DNA of 64,000 bases, taken from assembly GCA_963708805.1 (NCBI GenBank), contig CAVPUA010000003.1, forward strand, positions 2,356,001 through 2,420,000, in the 5' to 3' direction. Of this stretch, positions 28,860 through 41,506 are shown in pieces (position 1 is the stretch's first letter; each line of letters begins with the position of its first letter). The notes below the pieces were generated by a model, which searched no databases, was not told where the DNA came from, and was given only the letters and a program-made list of their open reading frames with translations. The translations under genes were made by a program, and so were the position numbers. The DNA is from CAVPUA01 sp963708805. GTDB taxonomy: Bacteria; Actinomycetota; Actinomycetes; Mycobacteriales; Jatrophihabitantaceae.

Positions 28860-30286
28860 CCGCAGCTCCGGAGAAGACGCTCACCCAGGACGAGCAGATC
28901 GACGCCCTCGGCCGCTACAGCTTCGGCTGGGCCGACAGCGACGACGCCGGCGCCACCGCCAAGCGCGGTCTGTCCGAGGCGGTCGTCCGTGATATCTCGG
29001 ACAAGAAGAGCGAACCCGAGTGGATGCTCGACTTCCGGCTCAAGGCGCTGTCGATCTTCGACAAGAAGCCGATGCCCAACTGGGGCTCGGACCTGTCGGG
29101 CATCGACTTCGACAACATCAAGTACTTCGTGCGCTCGACCGAGAAGCAGGCCGCGACCTGGGACGACCTGCCCGCCGACATCAAGAACACCTACGACAAG
29201 CTGGGCATCCCCGAGGCCGAGAAGCAGCGCCTGGTGTCCGGCGTCGCCGCGCAGTACGAGTCCGAGGTCGTCTACCACCAGATCCGCGAGGACCTCGAGC
29301 AGCAGGGCGTGATCTTCCTCGACACCGACACCGCGCTGCGCGAGCAGCCGGAGCTGTTCCGCGAGTACTTCGGCTCGGTCATCCCGTCGGGCGACAACAA
29401 GTTCTCGGCGCTGAACTCGGCGGTGTGGTCGGGCGGCTCGTTCATCTACGTCCCCAAGGGCGTGCACGTCGACATCCCGCTGCAGGCCTACTTCCGGATC
29501 AACACCGAGAACATGGGCCAGTTCGAGCGGACGCTGATCATCGTCGACGAGGACGCCTACGTGCACTACGTCGAAGGCTGCACCGCGCCGATCTACAGCT
29601 CGGACTCGCTGCACTCGGCCGTCGTCGAGATCATCGTGAAGAAGGGCGGCCGCTGCCGCTACACGACGATCCAGAACTGGTCGAACAACGTCTACAACCT
29701 GGTCACCAAGCGGGCCAAGGCCGAGGCCGGCGCCACCATGGAGTGGGTCGACGGCAACATCGGCTCGAAGGTGACCATGAAGTACCCGGCCGTCTGGATG
29801 ACCGGCGAGTACGCCAAGGGCGAGGTGCTCTCGATCGCGTTCGCCGGCGAGGGCCAGCACCAGGACGCCGGCGCGAAGATGCTGCACCTGGCGCCGCACA
29901 CGTCCTCGACGATCATCTCCAAGTCGGTGGCCCGCGGCGGTGGCCGCACGTCCTACCGCGGCCTGGTCCAGGTCAACAAGGGCGCGCACCACAGCCGCTC
30001 GACGGTGAAGTGCGACGCGCTGCTGGTCGACGAGATCAGCCGCAGCGACACCTACCCCTACGTCGACGTCCGCGAGGACGACGTGTCGATGGGCCACGAG
30101 GCGACGGTCAGCAAGGTCAGCGAGAACCAGCTCTTCTACCTGATGAGCCGGGGCCTGACCGAGGACGAGGCGATGGCGATGATCGTGCGCGGCTTCGTCG
30201 AGCCGATCGCCCGCGAACTGCCGATGGAGTACGCGCTCGAGCTCAACCGGCTCATCGAGCTTCAAATGGAAGGAGCGGTGGGCTGA
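28856..30286 (+). CDS. sufB: Fe-S cluster assembly scaffold SufB
   Basis: Scaffold subunit of SufBC2D where Fe-S clusters form. 476 residues, intact. Conserved stretches: IPSGDNKFSALNSAVWSGGSFIYVPKGVHVDIPLQAYFRIN, GCTAPIYSSDSLHSAVVEI (conserved Cys), KRAKAEAGATMEWVDGNIGS and the SufC-contact end HEATVSKVSENQLFYLMSRGL. ATG 28856 overlaps the sufR stop, with GAGGA upstream. The lack of shifts contrasts with sufD next to it. Confidence 0.97.
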   Translation: MTAAPEKTLTQDEQIDALGRYSFGWADSDDAGATAKRGLSEAVVRDISDKKSEPEWMLDFRLKALSIFDKKPMPNWGSDLSGIDFDNIKYFVRSTEKQAATWDDLPADIKNTYDKLGIPEAEKQRLVSGVAAQYESEVVYHQIREDLEQQGVIFLDTDTALREQPELFREYFGSVIPSGDNKFSALNSAVWSGGSFIYVPKGVHVDIPLQAYFRINTENMGQFERTLIIVDEDAYVHYVEGCTAPIYSSDSLHSAVVEIIVKKGGRCRYTTIQNWSNNVYNLVTKRAKAEAGATMEWVDGNIGSKVTMKYPAVWMTGEYAKGEVLSIAFAGEGQHQDAGAKMLHLAPHTSSTIISKSVARGGGRTSYRGLVQVNKGAHHSRSTVKCDALLVDEISRSDTYPYVDVREDDVSMGHEATVSKVSENQLFYLMSRGLTEDEAMAMIVRGFVEPIARELPMEYALELNRLIELQMEGAVG

Positions 30287-31467
30287 GTGACGGCCTCGAC
30301 AGCAGCACTGGCCAAGAACCACGGACGCGGCGCCACCGGGTCACCGTCGGAGCGCTTCACCTCCCGCGATCCCGAGGCCTTCGAGACACCGTCCGGGCGC
30401 GACGAACTGTGGCGGTTCACCCCGCTCAGCGCGCTTCGGCCGCTGTTCGAGCCGTTCACCGCGACCGGTTCGCTGAGCGCCACCGTCGATCGCGCCGACG
30501 GCCGTCGACCTACGGCGCCGTGCCGATGACCGACCCGGTCGTCGGTCAGGTGCTGCAGCCGGCGGACAAGGCCAGCGTGCTCGCCTTCGCCCACGCCGAG
30601 CAGGCCTTCGCGGTGCGCGTGCCGGCCAACGCGGTGCTCGACGCGCCGGTGACGGTCGCGGCCCAGGGGAGCGAGGGGCCGAACTACGCCCACCTGGTCC
30701 TCGAGTTCGGCGCGTTCGCCGAGGCGACGGTCGTCGTCGACTACCGCGGCCGCACGAGCGTCCTCGAGAACGTCGAGATCGTCGTCGGCGACGGGGCCAA
30801 GGTCACCGTGGTGAGCCTGCAGAACTGGGACGCCGGGGCGATCCAGGTCAGCGCGCACGCGATTCGCGCTGGGCCGCGACGCCTCGCTCAAGCACGTCGT
30901 CGTCAACCTCGGCGGCGGCATCGTGCGGCTGAGCCCGACGGTCCAGTTCGCCGGCCCGGGTGCGAAGGTCGAGTGCTACGGCGTGTCGTTCGCCGGCAGC
31001 GCGCAGCACTTCGAGTCCCGGTTGTTCATCGACCACTCGGTTCCGGAATGCGTGTCGGATGTGCTCTACAAGAACGCGCTGCTGGGCGAGACCTCGCGCA
31101 CGGTGTGGATCGGTGACGTCCGCATCCGTCCGGCCGCGACCGGTACGCAGACCTACGAGATGAACCGCAACCTGCTGCTGTCCGACGGCGCCCGCGCCGA
31201 CTCGGTGCCCAACCTCGAGATCGAGACCGGCGAGATCGTCAGCGCCGGCCACGCCAGCGCCACAGGACGATTCGACGACCTGCAGCTGTTCTATCTGCAG
31301 TCGCGCGGCATCGACGCCGAGAACGCGCAGCGACTGGTGGTCCGTGGCTTCTTCGCCGACGTGGTCGATCGCATCGGCATCCCGGACCTCGAACACACGA
31401 TCATGACCGCGATCGAGGGCCGCCTCGGCTTCATCGCGGACGAGCCCGAAAACGAGTTGGAGAACTG

Positions 31468-31468
<1 letters not shown>
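30287..31468 (+). CDS. sufD: Fe-S cluster assembly protein SufD, frameshifted
   Basis: SufB paralogue in the SufBC2D scaffold. The N-terminal part (SPSERFTSRDPEAFETPSGRDELWRFTPLSAL) is in one frame; two surplus bases near 30500-30520 and one near 30867 shift it. The C-terminal beta-helix end shows FESRLFIDHSVPECVSDVLYKNAL, QTYEMNRNLLLSDGARADSVPNLEIE and HASATGRFDDLQLFYLQSRGI. GTG 30287 follows the sufB TGA directly. TGA 31466-31468 overlaps sufC. Confidence 0.94.
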
Positions 31469-32232
<764 letters not shown>

Positions 32233-32244
32233 GGGAAGTAATCG

Positions 32245-33501
32245 ATGGGGATTGACGTCGAGGCGGTCCGCAAGGACTTCCCGATCCTGTCGCGCGAGGT
32301 GCACGGCGTTCCACTCGTCTACCTCGACAGCGCCAACACCTCGCAGAAGCCCCAGGTCGTGCTCGACACGCTGACCGACTTCTACGAGCGACACAACGCC
32401 AACGTGGCGCGGGCCGTCCACACCCTGGGCTCGGAGGCGACCAACGCCTTCGAGGACGCTCGCGACAAGGTGGCGGCGTTCATCAACGCGCCGAGCCGCG
32501 ACGAGATCGTCTTCACCAAGAACTCGTCCGAGGCGCTGAACCTGGTCGCCTACACGATCTCGAACGCCACGACCACGCCCGGGGCCGAGCGGTTCCGGAT
32601 CGGTCCCGGCGACGAGATCGTCGTCACCGAGATGGAGCACCACAGCAACCTCGTGCCGTGGCAGTTGCTCGCGCAGCGCACCGGGGCGACGTTCCGCTGG
32701 CTGCCGATCGACGACGACGGCCGGCTGGTCGAGTCAGCGATCGACGAGGTGATCAACTCGCGCACCAAGATCGTCGCGTTCGTCCACCAGTCGAACGCGC
32801 TGGGCACGATCAACCACGTCGAACGGATCGTGGCGCGGGCGCGGGCCGTCGGCGCCCTGACGGTGCTGGACGCGTCGCAGTCCGCCCCTCATCTGCCGCT
32901 CGACGTCCAGGCGCTCGGCGTCGACTTCATGGCGTTCACCGGGCACAAGCTCTACGGTCCGACCGGCGTCGGTGTGTTGTGGGGACGGTACGAACTGCTC
33001 GCCGAGCTGCCGCCGTTCCTGGGTGGCGGCGAGATGATCGAGACCGTCGACATGACCGGCACCACCTTCGCCGCGCCGCCGCACCGCTTCGAGGCCGGCA
33101 CGCCGATGATCGCCGAAGCAGTCGGCCTGGGCGCGGCGATCGACTACCTGAGCGCGCTCGGCATGGACCAACGTCCGCGACCACGAGCACGAACTGGTCG
33201 GCTACGCGCTCGACGTGCTGCATGCCGTCCCTGATCTGCGGATCATCGGCCCTGGCACCAACCGTCGACCGCGGCGCCACGATCTCGTTCACGGTGCCGT
33301 ACGCGCATCCGCACGATGTGGCCCAGTTGCTCGACGAGCAGGGGATCGCCGTCCGCGCCGGCCACCACTGCGCGCGTCCGGTGTGTGTGCGGTACGGCAT
33401 TCCGGCCACCACTCGGGCGTCGTTCGGCATCTACACGACGACCGAGGAAATAGACGCGCTGGTCGGCTGGCTTGCAACGGGTGAAGGAGATGTTCGCATG
33501 A
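32245..33501 (+). CDS. sufS: Cysteine desulfurase SufS
   Basis: PLP enzyme taking sulfur from cysteine for SufU. The PLP Lys is in MAFTGHKLYGPTG, the persulfide Cys in RAGHHCARPVCVRYG. ATG 32245 has AAGGGAAGT upstream. Surplus bases near 33170, 33257 and one T near 33466 break the frame. Removing the last gives the normal ending LVGGLQRVKEMFA with TGA 33499-33501, overlapping the sufU ATG. Without that correction the C-terminus runs straight into sufU. Confidence 0.95.
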
Positions 33502-33972
33502 CGCTGCCCATGGAATCGATGTACCAGCAGATCATCCTCGATCACTACAAGCACCCGCATCACCACGAGCTGCTCGCCGACTTCGACGCCGAGGTCCACC
33601 ACGTCAACCCGACATGCGGCGACGAGGTGACCCTGCGGGTGAACGTCGACGAGGGCCGGATCGCCGACCTCGGGTGGGACGGCCAGGGCTGCTCGATCAG
33701 CCAGGCCTCGACCTCGGTGATGAGCGAGCTCGTGGTCGGCGAGCCGGTCGAGCGGGCGCTCGAGCTGTCGGCGGTCTTCCTCGAGCTGATGCAGTCGCGG
33801 GGCACCATGACGCTGACCGACGAGCAGTCCGACGAGCTGGACGACGCCGTCGCATTCGAAGGCGTTTCGAAGTACCCGGCTCGCGTCAAGTGCGCGCTGC
33901 TGGGCTGGATGGCCATGAAGAGCGCGGTCGCCGAGGCGACCGCTACTGAGCAGCGCAGGAGACACGGCATGA
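33498..33972 (+). CDS. sufU: Sulfur-transfer/zinc scaffold protein SufU
   Basis: IscU-like protein that accepts sulfur from SufS. Three conserved Cys are visible: NPTCGDEV, GQGCSISQASTS and VKCALLGW. ATG 33498 overlaps the sufS stop. The written frame has no stop and continues into sufT. One surplus base near 33945 would give an ending SSAGDTA with TGA 33970-33972 in an ATGA overlap with sufT, matching the overlaps in the rest of the operon. I therefore treat the apparent fusion as an artefact. Confidence 0.9.
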
Positions 33973-34320
33973 CATCGATCGCAGCGAGCCGCGACGAGAT
34001 CGAAGAGGCGATGCGCGATGTCGTCGACCCCGAACTCGGCATCAACGTCGTCGACCTCGGCCTGGTCTACGACCTGCGCATCGACCCGGGCGCCGACGAG
34101 GCCGAGCCCGGCATCATCACCATCGACATGACCCTGACCTCGGCGGCCTGTCCGCTTGACCGACGAGATCGAGGCGCAGGCGAACACCGCGCTGACCGGT
34201 GGTCCGAGGCCGCTCGCGTCCGAGGTGAAGATCAACTGGGTCTGGATGCCGCCGTGGGGCCCGGAGAAGATCACCGACGAGGGTCGCGAACAACTGCGCT
34301 CGCTCGGCTTCAACGTCTGA
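33969..34320 (+). CDS. sufT: Fe-S assembly/maturation protein SufT (MIP18/DUF59)
   Basis: Small protein of the MIP18 family that helps mature Fe-S proteins. Signature AMRDVVDPELGINVVDLGLVY and MTLTSAACPLTDEIE, ending WVWMPPWGPEKITDEGREQLRSLGFNV. A surplus T near 34157 breaks the frame. ATG 33969 has AGGAG 8 bases upstream. Last gene of the suf operon, followed by a hairpin. Confidence 0.93.
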
Positions 34321-34330
34321 CCGGATCGCG

Positions 34331-34380
34331 CGACGCTCATGCAGGTACGTCGTGCTGGCGACGCCTCGACATGAGCGTCG
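34331..34380. terminator. Hairpin between convergent sufT and metallopeptidase genes
   Basis: Arms CGACGCTCATG (34331-34341) and CATGAGCGTCG (34370-34380) are perfect complements; inside the loop CGTCG (34348-34352) pairs with CGACG (34359-34363). No T-tract follows. Its position between convergent genes suggests a two-way terminator. Confidence 0.6.
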
Positions 34381-34395
34381 GTGCCGAGTCCCCGG

Positions 34396-35338
34396 TCAGA
34401 GCGTCGTGGCGCTGAACGTGTCGCACTGGGCCGGGTCGCCCGAGTTGTAGCCGGTCGTCAGCCACTTCTGCCGCTGCGCCGACGTGCCGTGCGTCTCGGA
34501 GCCGGCGTTGAACGTCTGACCCTCGATCTTGGTCTGGATGTAGTCGTCGCCGATCTTGCCCGCGGTGTCGAGCGCGTTGGCGAAATCGTCCTGGGTGATG
34601 TTCGAGATCAGCGGCTGGCCGCTGGCGTCCGGAACCGTCGAGGCGTGATTGGCCCAGACGCCGGCGAAGCAGTCGGCCTGCAGCTCGAGACGCACCGATC
34701 CCGACGTCGGGCCGGTCTCGCCCTGCTTCACCTTGGCCTCGGTGCCGAGCAGATCCTGCACGTGGTGGCCGTACTCGTGGGCCAGCACGTAGGCGTCGAC
34801 GAACAGGCCGCCGGTCGCGCCGAACTGGGTCTGCAGGTCGTTGTAGAAGGTCAGGTCGATGTAGACGAGCTTGTCGGCCGGGCAGTAGAACGGTCCGGCC
34901 GCGCTCGATGCCGCGCCGCAGCCGGTGTTGACCTGGCCGGTGAACCAGACGGTGTTCACCGGCGTGTACTGCGCGCCGAGCTTGGGCAGCTCGGTCGTCC
35001 AGTAGCTCTGGATCGAGTCGATGTCGGCGACGATCGGCGCAGTCGAACTTGGTGTTGGCGTCCGCCCCTGTCTTGCATTCCTGCGGCGAGCGGTCGTGTT
35101 GTCGGCCGTCTGGCCCGCGGTCGTGCCCGAGCCGAGCTGGCCCAGGACGTCGGTGATCGCCGAGGTCGAGCTGCCGCCGCCGCCCAGGACGTTGAGCAGC
35201 ACGACCACGATCACGCCGACGATGCCGAGACCCCCGCCGCCGATGGCCAGGCCGCCCTTGCCGAGACCGCCGATCGCCGCCGGAGCGGGCGTCCGAGACG
35301 GCGGATGTGTCGAGCTGGGCGTCGTCGTTGTACTGCAC
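34396..35338 (-). CDS. Neutral zinc metallopeptidase (YpfJ/KPN_02809 family)
   Basis: Membrane-anchored putative zinc peptidase. A short cytoplasmic start (QYNDDAQLDTSAVSD) leads to a Gly-rich anchor helix (GGGGLGIVGVIVVVLLNVLG), then the extracellular domain with the zinc motif AYVLAHEYGHHVQDLLG (HExxH) and the downstream LELQADCFAGVWANHA Glu/Asp ligand region. Surplus bases near 35038, 35085 and 35292 break the N-terminal half. GTG 35338 is chosen because a TATTCT box lies 6 bases upstream. The substrate is unknown. Confidence 0.9.
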
Positions 35339-35344
35339 GCCGAC

Positions 35345-35350
35345 AGAATA
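35345..35350 (-). promoter_or_regulatory. -10 box of leaderless metallopeptidase promoter
   Basis: Read on the minus strand, TATTCT lies 6 bases before GTG 35338. Confidence 0.5.
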
Positions 35351-35449
35351 GGGGCAACTTCGCCGGTAGACTCGAGCCGTGATTCCGCAGCGGGAGTAGC
35401 CGACTCGAACGTCCGAGTCCATCTCTGTCTATCCCGAGAGTCACCGATC

Positions 35450-37070
<1,621 letters not shown>

Positions 37071-37166
37071 GTCTTGTTGGGTCAATGATCCACCGTTGGT
37101 AGCATCTGCGCTGATCTTGTGCCCGAAAACCATTCGGGCATTCACTATCGGGGGGGAACCGATCAG

Positions 37167-37478
37167 ATGGCAGTGCTCAAGAAGGGTGCCCGGATTACGG
37201 GCGCAAACCGCTCGAAGCTCGCAGGCGACCTGAAGAAGCGATACGACAAGGGCGCCAGCATCCGCGAGCTGGCCGAATCGAGTGGACGTTCCTACGGCTT
37301 CGTGCACCGTGTCCTCGCCGAGTCGGGAGTGACTCTGCGTGGTCGTGGCGGCGCGACCCGTACGAAGGTGCTGACGAAAGCGAAGGCACCAGCCAAGACC
37401 GCACCGAAGGCCGTCAAGAAGGCGGCCGCCAAGGCCCCGGCTCGCAAGGCCACGGCTCGAACGACGAAGGGAAAGTAG
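37167..37478 (+). CDS. Small HTH protein with basic Lys/Ala tail
   Basis: 103 residues. The first 68 are a conserved actinobacterial HTH protein (ARITGANRSKLAGDLKKRYD, ASIRELAESSGRSYGFVHRV, LAESGVTLRGRGGATR). The last 35 are almost only Lys, Ala, Thr, Pro and Arg (KAPAKTAPKAVKKAAAKAPA), like the histone-H1-type tails of actinobacterial HupB. ATG 37167 has a GGGGGGGAA site upstream; an open frame to 37119 is less likely. It sits between the ABC-F and enoyl-CoA hydratase genes, as does Rv1473A. Likely DNA-binding, perhaps nucleoid-associated. Confidence 0.85.
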   Translation: MAVLKKGARITGANRSKLAGDLKKRYDKGASIRELAESSGRSYGFVHRVLAESGVTLRGRGGATRTKVLTKAKAPAKTAPKAVKKAAAKAPARKATARTTKGK

Positions 37479-37480
37479 CC

Positions 37481-38320
37481 CTGAACACGCCCGCCTCGGA
37501 CGACGCCACGACCGACACTTCGCCCGAGGCGGGCCTGCTGACGCAGTTCAGCCACGATCTCGACGGGCCCGGGACGCCGCAGGTCGTCACCATCACCCTC
37601 AACCGGCCCGACGCGCTCAATGCGCAGACACCACACACCTGGGACGGGTTGGTGGGCATCGCCCGTTCGCTGCCCGGAACGGTGCGCGTGGTGGTCATCC
37701 GCGGGGCGGGCCGATCGTTCTCCGCGGGTCTTGATCGGCGCATGTTCAGTGCCGAGGGCGTCCCCGGCGCGCCGGGCGTCCTGTCGCTCGCCGGTGGCCC
37801 GGCCGAAGCGGCCACGGATCGGATCCGCGACTGGCAGCGGGCATTCGACTGGCGCTCGTCCGCATCGGTCGTGAGCATCGCGGCCGTGCAGGGGCATGCG
37901 ATCGGCGCCGGATTCCAACTCGCTCTCGGCTGCGACCTGCGGATCGCCGCCGACGACGCCCAGTTCACCATGGCCGAGCCGACCCTGGGCCTCGTCCCGG
38001 ATCTGGGCGGAACCAAGCGCCTCGTCGATCTGGTCGGGTACTCGATCGCCGCCGACATCTGCCTGACCGGGCGTCGCGTGCCCGCCGACGAGGCGTTACG
38101 CATCGGTCTCGCGTCGCGCGTCGTCGCGCCGGACTCGCTCGAGCGCACCGTGGCCGGCACCGTCGACGCTCTGCTCGCGGTCGATCGCGGTGCGGCCGCC
38201 GAGACCAAGGCGCTGCTCGCAGCCGCGTCGGACCGTACGCAGGCCCAGCAGGAGCGGGCCGAACGCGACGCGCAGTACCGTCGTCTTCGTTCGTTACTCG
38301 GCCTCGACGGCGAGTCCTGA
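37481..38320 (+). CDS. Enoyl-CoA hydratase/isomerase family protein
   Basis: Crotonase fold: TITLNRPDALNAQT, the oxyanion-hole stretch GRSFSAGLDRRMF and AVQGHAIGAGFQLALGCDLRIAADDAQFTMAEPTLGLVPDLGG. Corrected length is about 279 residues. The frame is intact, but no ATG, GTG or TTG lies at a suitable N-terminal place: CTG 37481, 11 bases after AAGGGAAAG, gives the sequence NTPASDDATTD and matches the expected start. It is in the place of echA12 in the mycobacterial order. The substrate is unknown. Confidence 0.88.
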   Translation: MNTPASDDATTDTSPEAGLLTQFSHDLDGPGTPQVVTITLNRPDALNAQTPHTWDGLVGIARSLPGTVRVVVIRGAGRSFSAGLDRRMFSAEGVPGAPGVLSLAGGPAEAATDRIRDWQRAFDWRSSASVVSIAAVQGHAIGAGFQLALGCDLRIAADDAQFTMAEPTLGLVPDLGGTKRLVDLVGYSIAADICLTGRRVPADEALRIGLASRVVAPDSLERTVAGTVDALLAVDRGAAAETKALLAAASDRTQAQQERAERDAQYRRLRSLLGLDGES

Positions 38321-38379
38321 ACCGTCTGCCGGGACACACCGAGCTCCGGATGCGCGTTCGCCGACCGGAGGTGTTCGAC

Positions 38380-40286
38380 ATGTACGTGATGATGCACCCG
38401 ATGAGCGCCACGCGTTCGCTGCGCAAGGGCGATCGCTCGGTGCTCGACAAGCAGATCCCGAAGGGAACCTGGCGGCGGGTCTTCCGGCTTCGCCGGCCCC
38501 TATCGACGCGAGCTGATCGTCTTCCTGATCACGATCGTCCTCGATGCGCTGATCGGCGTCGCCACCCCGGTGCTGGCCGGGCACGGGTCGTCAACCAGAT
38601 CGTCGGCCACGGATCAGGTGCGCGTCGTCGTGCTGCATCGCGGTCGACCATCGCCGGTCCTGGCCGTCGTCGACGCCGGGCTCTCGTTCGCCCAGCGGTG
38701 GTACTCCGCGCGGATCGGCGAGGGACTGATCTACGACATGCGCACGGCGGTCTTCGACCACGTCCAGCGCATGCCGCTCGCCTTCTTCACCCGCACGCAG
38801 ACGGGCGCCCTGGTCAGCCGCCTCAACAACGACGTCCTGGGCGCCCAGCAGGCGTTCACCTCGACGCTGTCGGGTCTGGTGTCGAACGTGATCAGCCTCG
38901 TGCTCACGGCGGCGGTGATGTTCTCGCTGTCGTGGCAGATCACCGTGCTGTCGTTGATCCTGCTGCCGATCTTCGTCATCCCGGCCCGACGCATCGGCAC
39001 CCGGCTGCAGGCGATCACCCGCGAGTCCTACAACCTGAACGCGTCGATGAACTCGACGATGACCGAGCGCTTCAACGTCGCCGGTGCTCTGCTGGTCAAA
39101 CTGTTCGGCCATCCCGACGACGAGGACGGCTCGTTCCGCGACCGGGCCGCCCGCGTCCGCGACATCGGAGTCACGTCGGCGATGTACGGGCGGGCGTTCT
39201 TCGTCGCCCTCACCCTCGTCGCCGCCCTGGCCCAGGCGCTCGTGTACGGACTGGGCGGCTACTACGCGATCAAGGGTGAGCTCACCGCCGGGCACCGTCG
39301 TGACGCTGGCCCTGCTGCTCTCGCGGCTCTACGGACCGCTGACCGCGCTGTCGAACGCGCGCGTCGACGTGATGAGCGCACTGGTCAGTTTCGACCGCGT
39401 CTTCGAGATCCTCGATCTCCAGCCGATGGTCGCCGACGCACCCGACGCGATCGAGCTGCCCGCCGACGCCCGCAGCATCGAGTTCGAGGACGTGCGCTTC
39501 TCCTACCCGCGCGCGGACGAGGTGTCGCTGGCCTCGCTCGAGGACGTCGCCGTGCTCGACTCCGGCGCGGCCGCAGGAAGTGCTGCGCGGGCGTCGTCGT
39601 TCCGCGCGGAGCCCGGAGAGCTGGTCGCGCTGGTCGGGCCGTCCGGCGCGGGCAAGACGACGATCAGCCAGCTCGTTCCACGGATCTACGACGTGCGCTC
39701 GGGGGCGGTCCTCGTCGGCGGCCACGACGTCCGCTCGGTCACCCAGCAGTCGCTGCGCGACCGGATCGGCGTGGTCAGCCAGGACGCGCACATGTTCCAC
39801 GACACGATCCGCGGCAACTTGCTCTACGCGAAGCCGTCGGCGACCGAGGCCGAGCTGCTCGAGGTCATCGCGCTGGCCCAGATCGCCGAACTCGTCGACA
39901 GCCTGCCCGACGGGCTCGACACCGTCGTCGGCGACCGGGGCTACCGCCTGTCCGGCGGCGAGAAGCAACGACTGGCCATCGCGCGGCTGCTGCTGAAGGC
40001 GCCCGAGATCGTCATCCTGGACGAGGCGACGGCCCACCTCGACAGCGAGAGCGAGGTCGCCGTCCAGGCCGCCCTCGCCCAGGCCCTGCAGGGACGGACC
40101 TCGCTGGTGATCGCGCACCGGCTCTCGACGGTGCTCAACGCCGACCGGATCCTCGTCGTCGACGACGGACGCATCGTCGAGAGCGGCACGCACGCGCGAG
40201 TTGATCAGCCGCGGCCGGCGTGTACGCCGAGTTGTACCGCGTGCAGTTCGAGAGTCAGGCCGGTCGTGGCTGCCGCGGCAGCCTGA
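38380..40286 (+). CDS. ABC exporter, fused membrane and ATPase domains, frameshifted
   Basis: Type IV (MsbA/LmrA-like) half-transporter of about 620 residues. Membrane part: RELIVFLITIVLDALIGVA, then several helices (TLSGLVSNVISLVLTAAVMFS; ALTLVAALAQALVYGLGGYY). ATPase: Walker A ALVGPSGAGKTTISQLV, LSGGEKQRLAIARLL, Walker B EIVILDEATAHLDS, VIAHRLSTVL. Surplus bases near 38490, 38580-38630, 39293 and 40200 break it. ATG 38380 has GGAGG 8 bases upstream. Its stop lies next to the stop of the convergent ROK gene. The substrate is unknown. Confidence 0.92.
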
Positions 40287-41480
40287 TCAGCGCGGCGCCA
40301 GCGGATCGGCGAGCAAGCTTCTGGAACGCCAGCTCAGCCGCGCCGACGAGCGACGAGTCCGGGCCGAGGCCGGCCGCGCACAAGATCGACTCGCCGCGCG
40401 CGTCACCGAAGCCGTGCCGGTTGACCGCATCGACCAAGTCGTCCGGAGCGACGGCCAGCATCTCGGCCAGGATCCCGCCCAGCACGACCCGATCGGGATC
40501 GAGGACATTGACCAGCGCGGCGATGGTGCGGCCGAGCGGCAGTCGGCACAGTTGCACATCGCGGCCACGACGGCCGGATCGCCCTGGGCGACGGCGCCGA
40601 CGAGCAGGCTGGCGCTGTCGCGACCCGGGGGCAGCTCGCGGCCCGCGGCTTCCAGCACCGCGAGCTGGCCGATGTAGGTCTCGGCGCAGCCACGATTGCC
40701 GCAGTGGCACAGCGGTCCGTTCGGGTCGAGCACCACGTGGCCGATCTCGCCGGCCAGCCCCGAGCGTCCTCGCAACGGGGCGCCCTCGACGAGGATCCCG
40801 GCGCCGACGCCGATCCGGCCGGTCAGATACACGACGTTCGCGCAGCCGCGCGCGGCCCCGCGCAGGTGCTCGGCCAGCACACCGAGGTCGGCGTCGTTGC
40901 CGATGCGTACCGGCAGGGGCGAGTGGCCAGCCGCTCGCTGAGCAGTTCGGCGAACGGGACGTCGACCCACTCGAGGTTGGGGGACTTGTCGACCCGCATC
41001 CCGCCGCGCGACACCGTGCCCGGAATGCTGACGCCGATCCCGATCGGCCAGCCCGTCGCGACCTCGGCCGTCAGGGCCGCCACCCGGTCGGCGATCAGCC
41101 GGGCGATGCAGATCCGGGGTCCGGTCGAACTCGCCGATCGACACCTTCGTGCCGCACGATCACCCGGCCGCCCAGGCCGATCGCGGCGGTCACCACGTGA
41201 TCGACGTCGAGGTCGACCGCAACGGCGTACGGGCCGTTCTCGCTCGGGCCCGACCACGTGCGACGGGCGTCCGGCCCGATCGTTGGCCTTGGGCACCGAC
41301 TCGCTGACGACGCCGAGCTCGGTCAGCCCGGCGACGAGCACGCCGATGGTCGAACGGTTCAAGCCCAGCCGTTGGGTGAGCTCGGCGCGACTCAGTTCGC
41401 CGTCGCGATGAACCTGCTCGAGCAGACAGTCCCAGGTTGTGTCGCCTGATCTCGTCGGGACGCGCTACCGCCCGCGCCAT
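40287..41480 (-). CDS. ROK family transcriptional regulator, frameshifted
   Basis: Repressor with an N-terminal winged helix and a sugar-kinase-like ROK domain. HTH: GELSRAELTQRLGLNRSTIGVLVAGLTELGVV; ROK domain: VRIGNDADLGVLAEHLRGAARG, GRSGLAGEIGHVVLDP and the zinc motif CHCGNRGCAE. Start ATG 41480 with GGAGG upstream. At least six surplus bases (near 41435, 41280, 41215, 41125, 40925, 40545) break it. It is the last gene after the sugar ABC genes (26-base gap) and may sense the transported sugar. A second ROK gene lies at 45.1 kb. Confidence 0.9.
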
Positions 41481-41506
41481 CGAAGGCCTCCCGCCATAAG
41501 CCGGAA

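Noticed and set aside
32658..34415. One frame reading SufS C-terminus, SufU and SufT without a stop, as if a triple fusion
   Set aside because: Deleting one surplus base near 33466 and one near 33945 restores the normal ends of SufS and SufU, both in ATGA overlaps, and each gene has its own start; the fusion is a product of the insertion errors.
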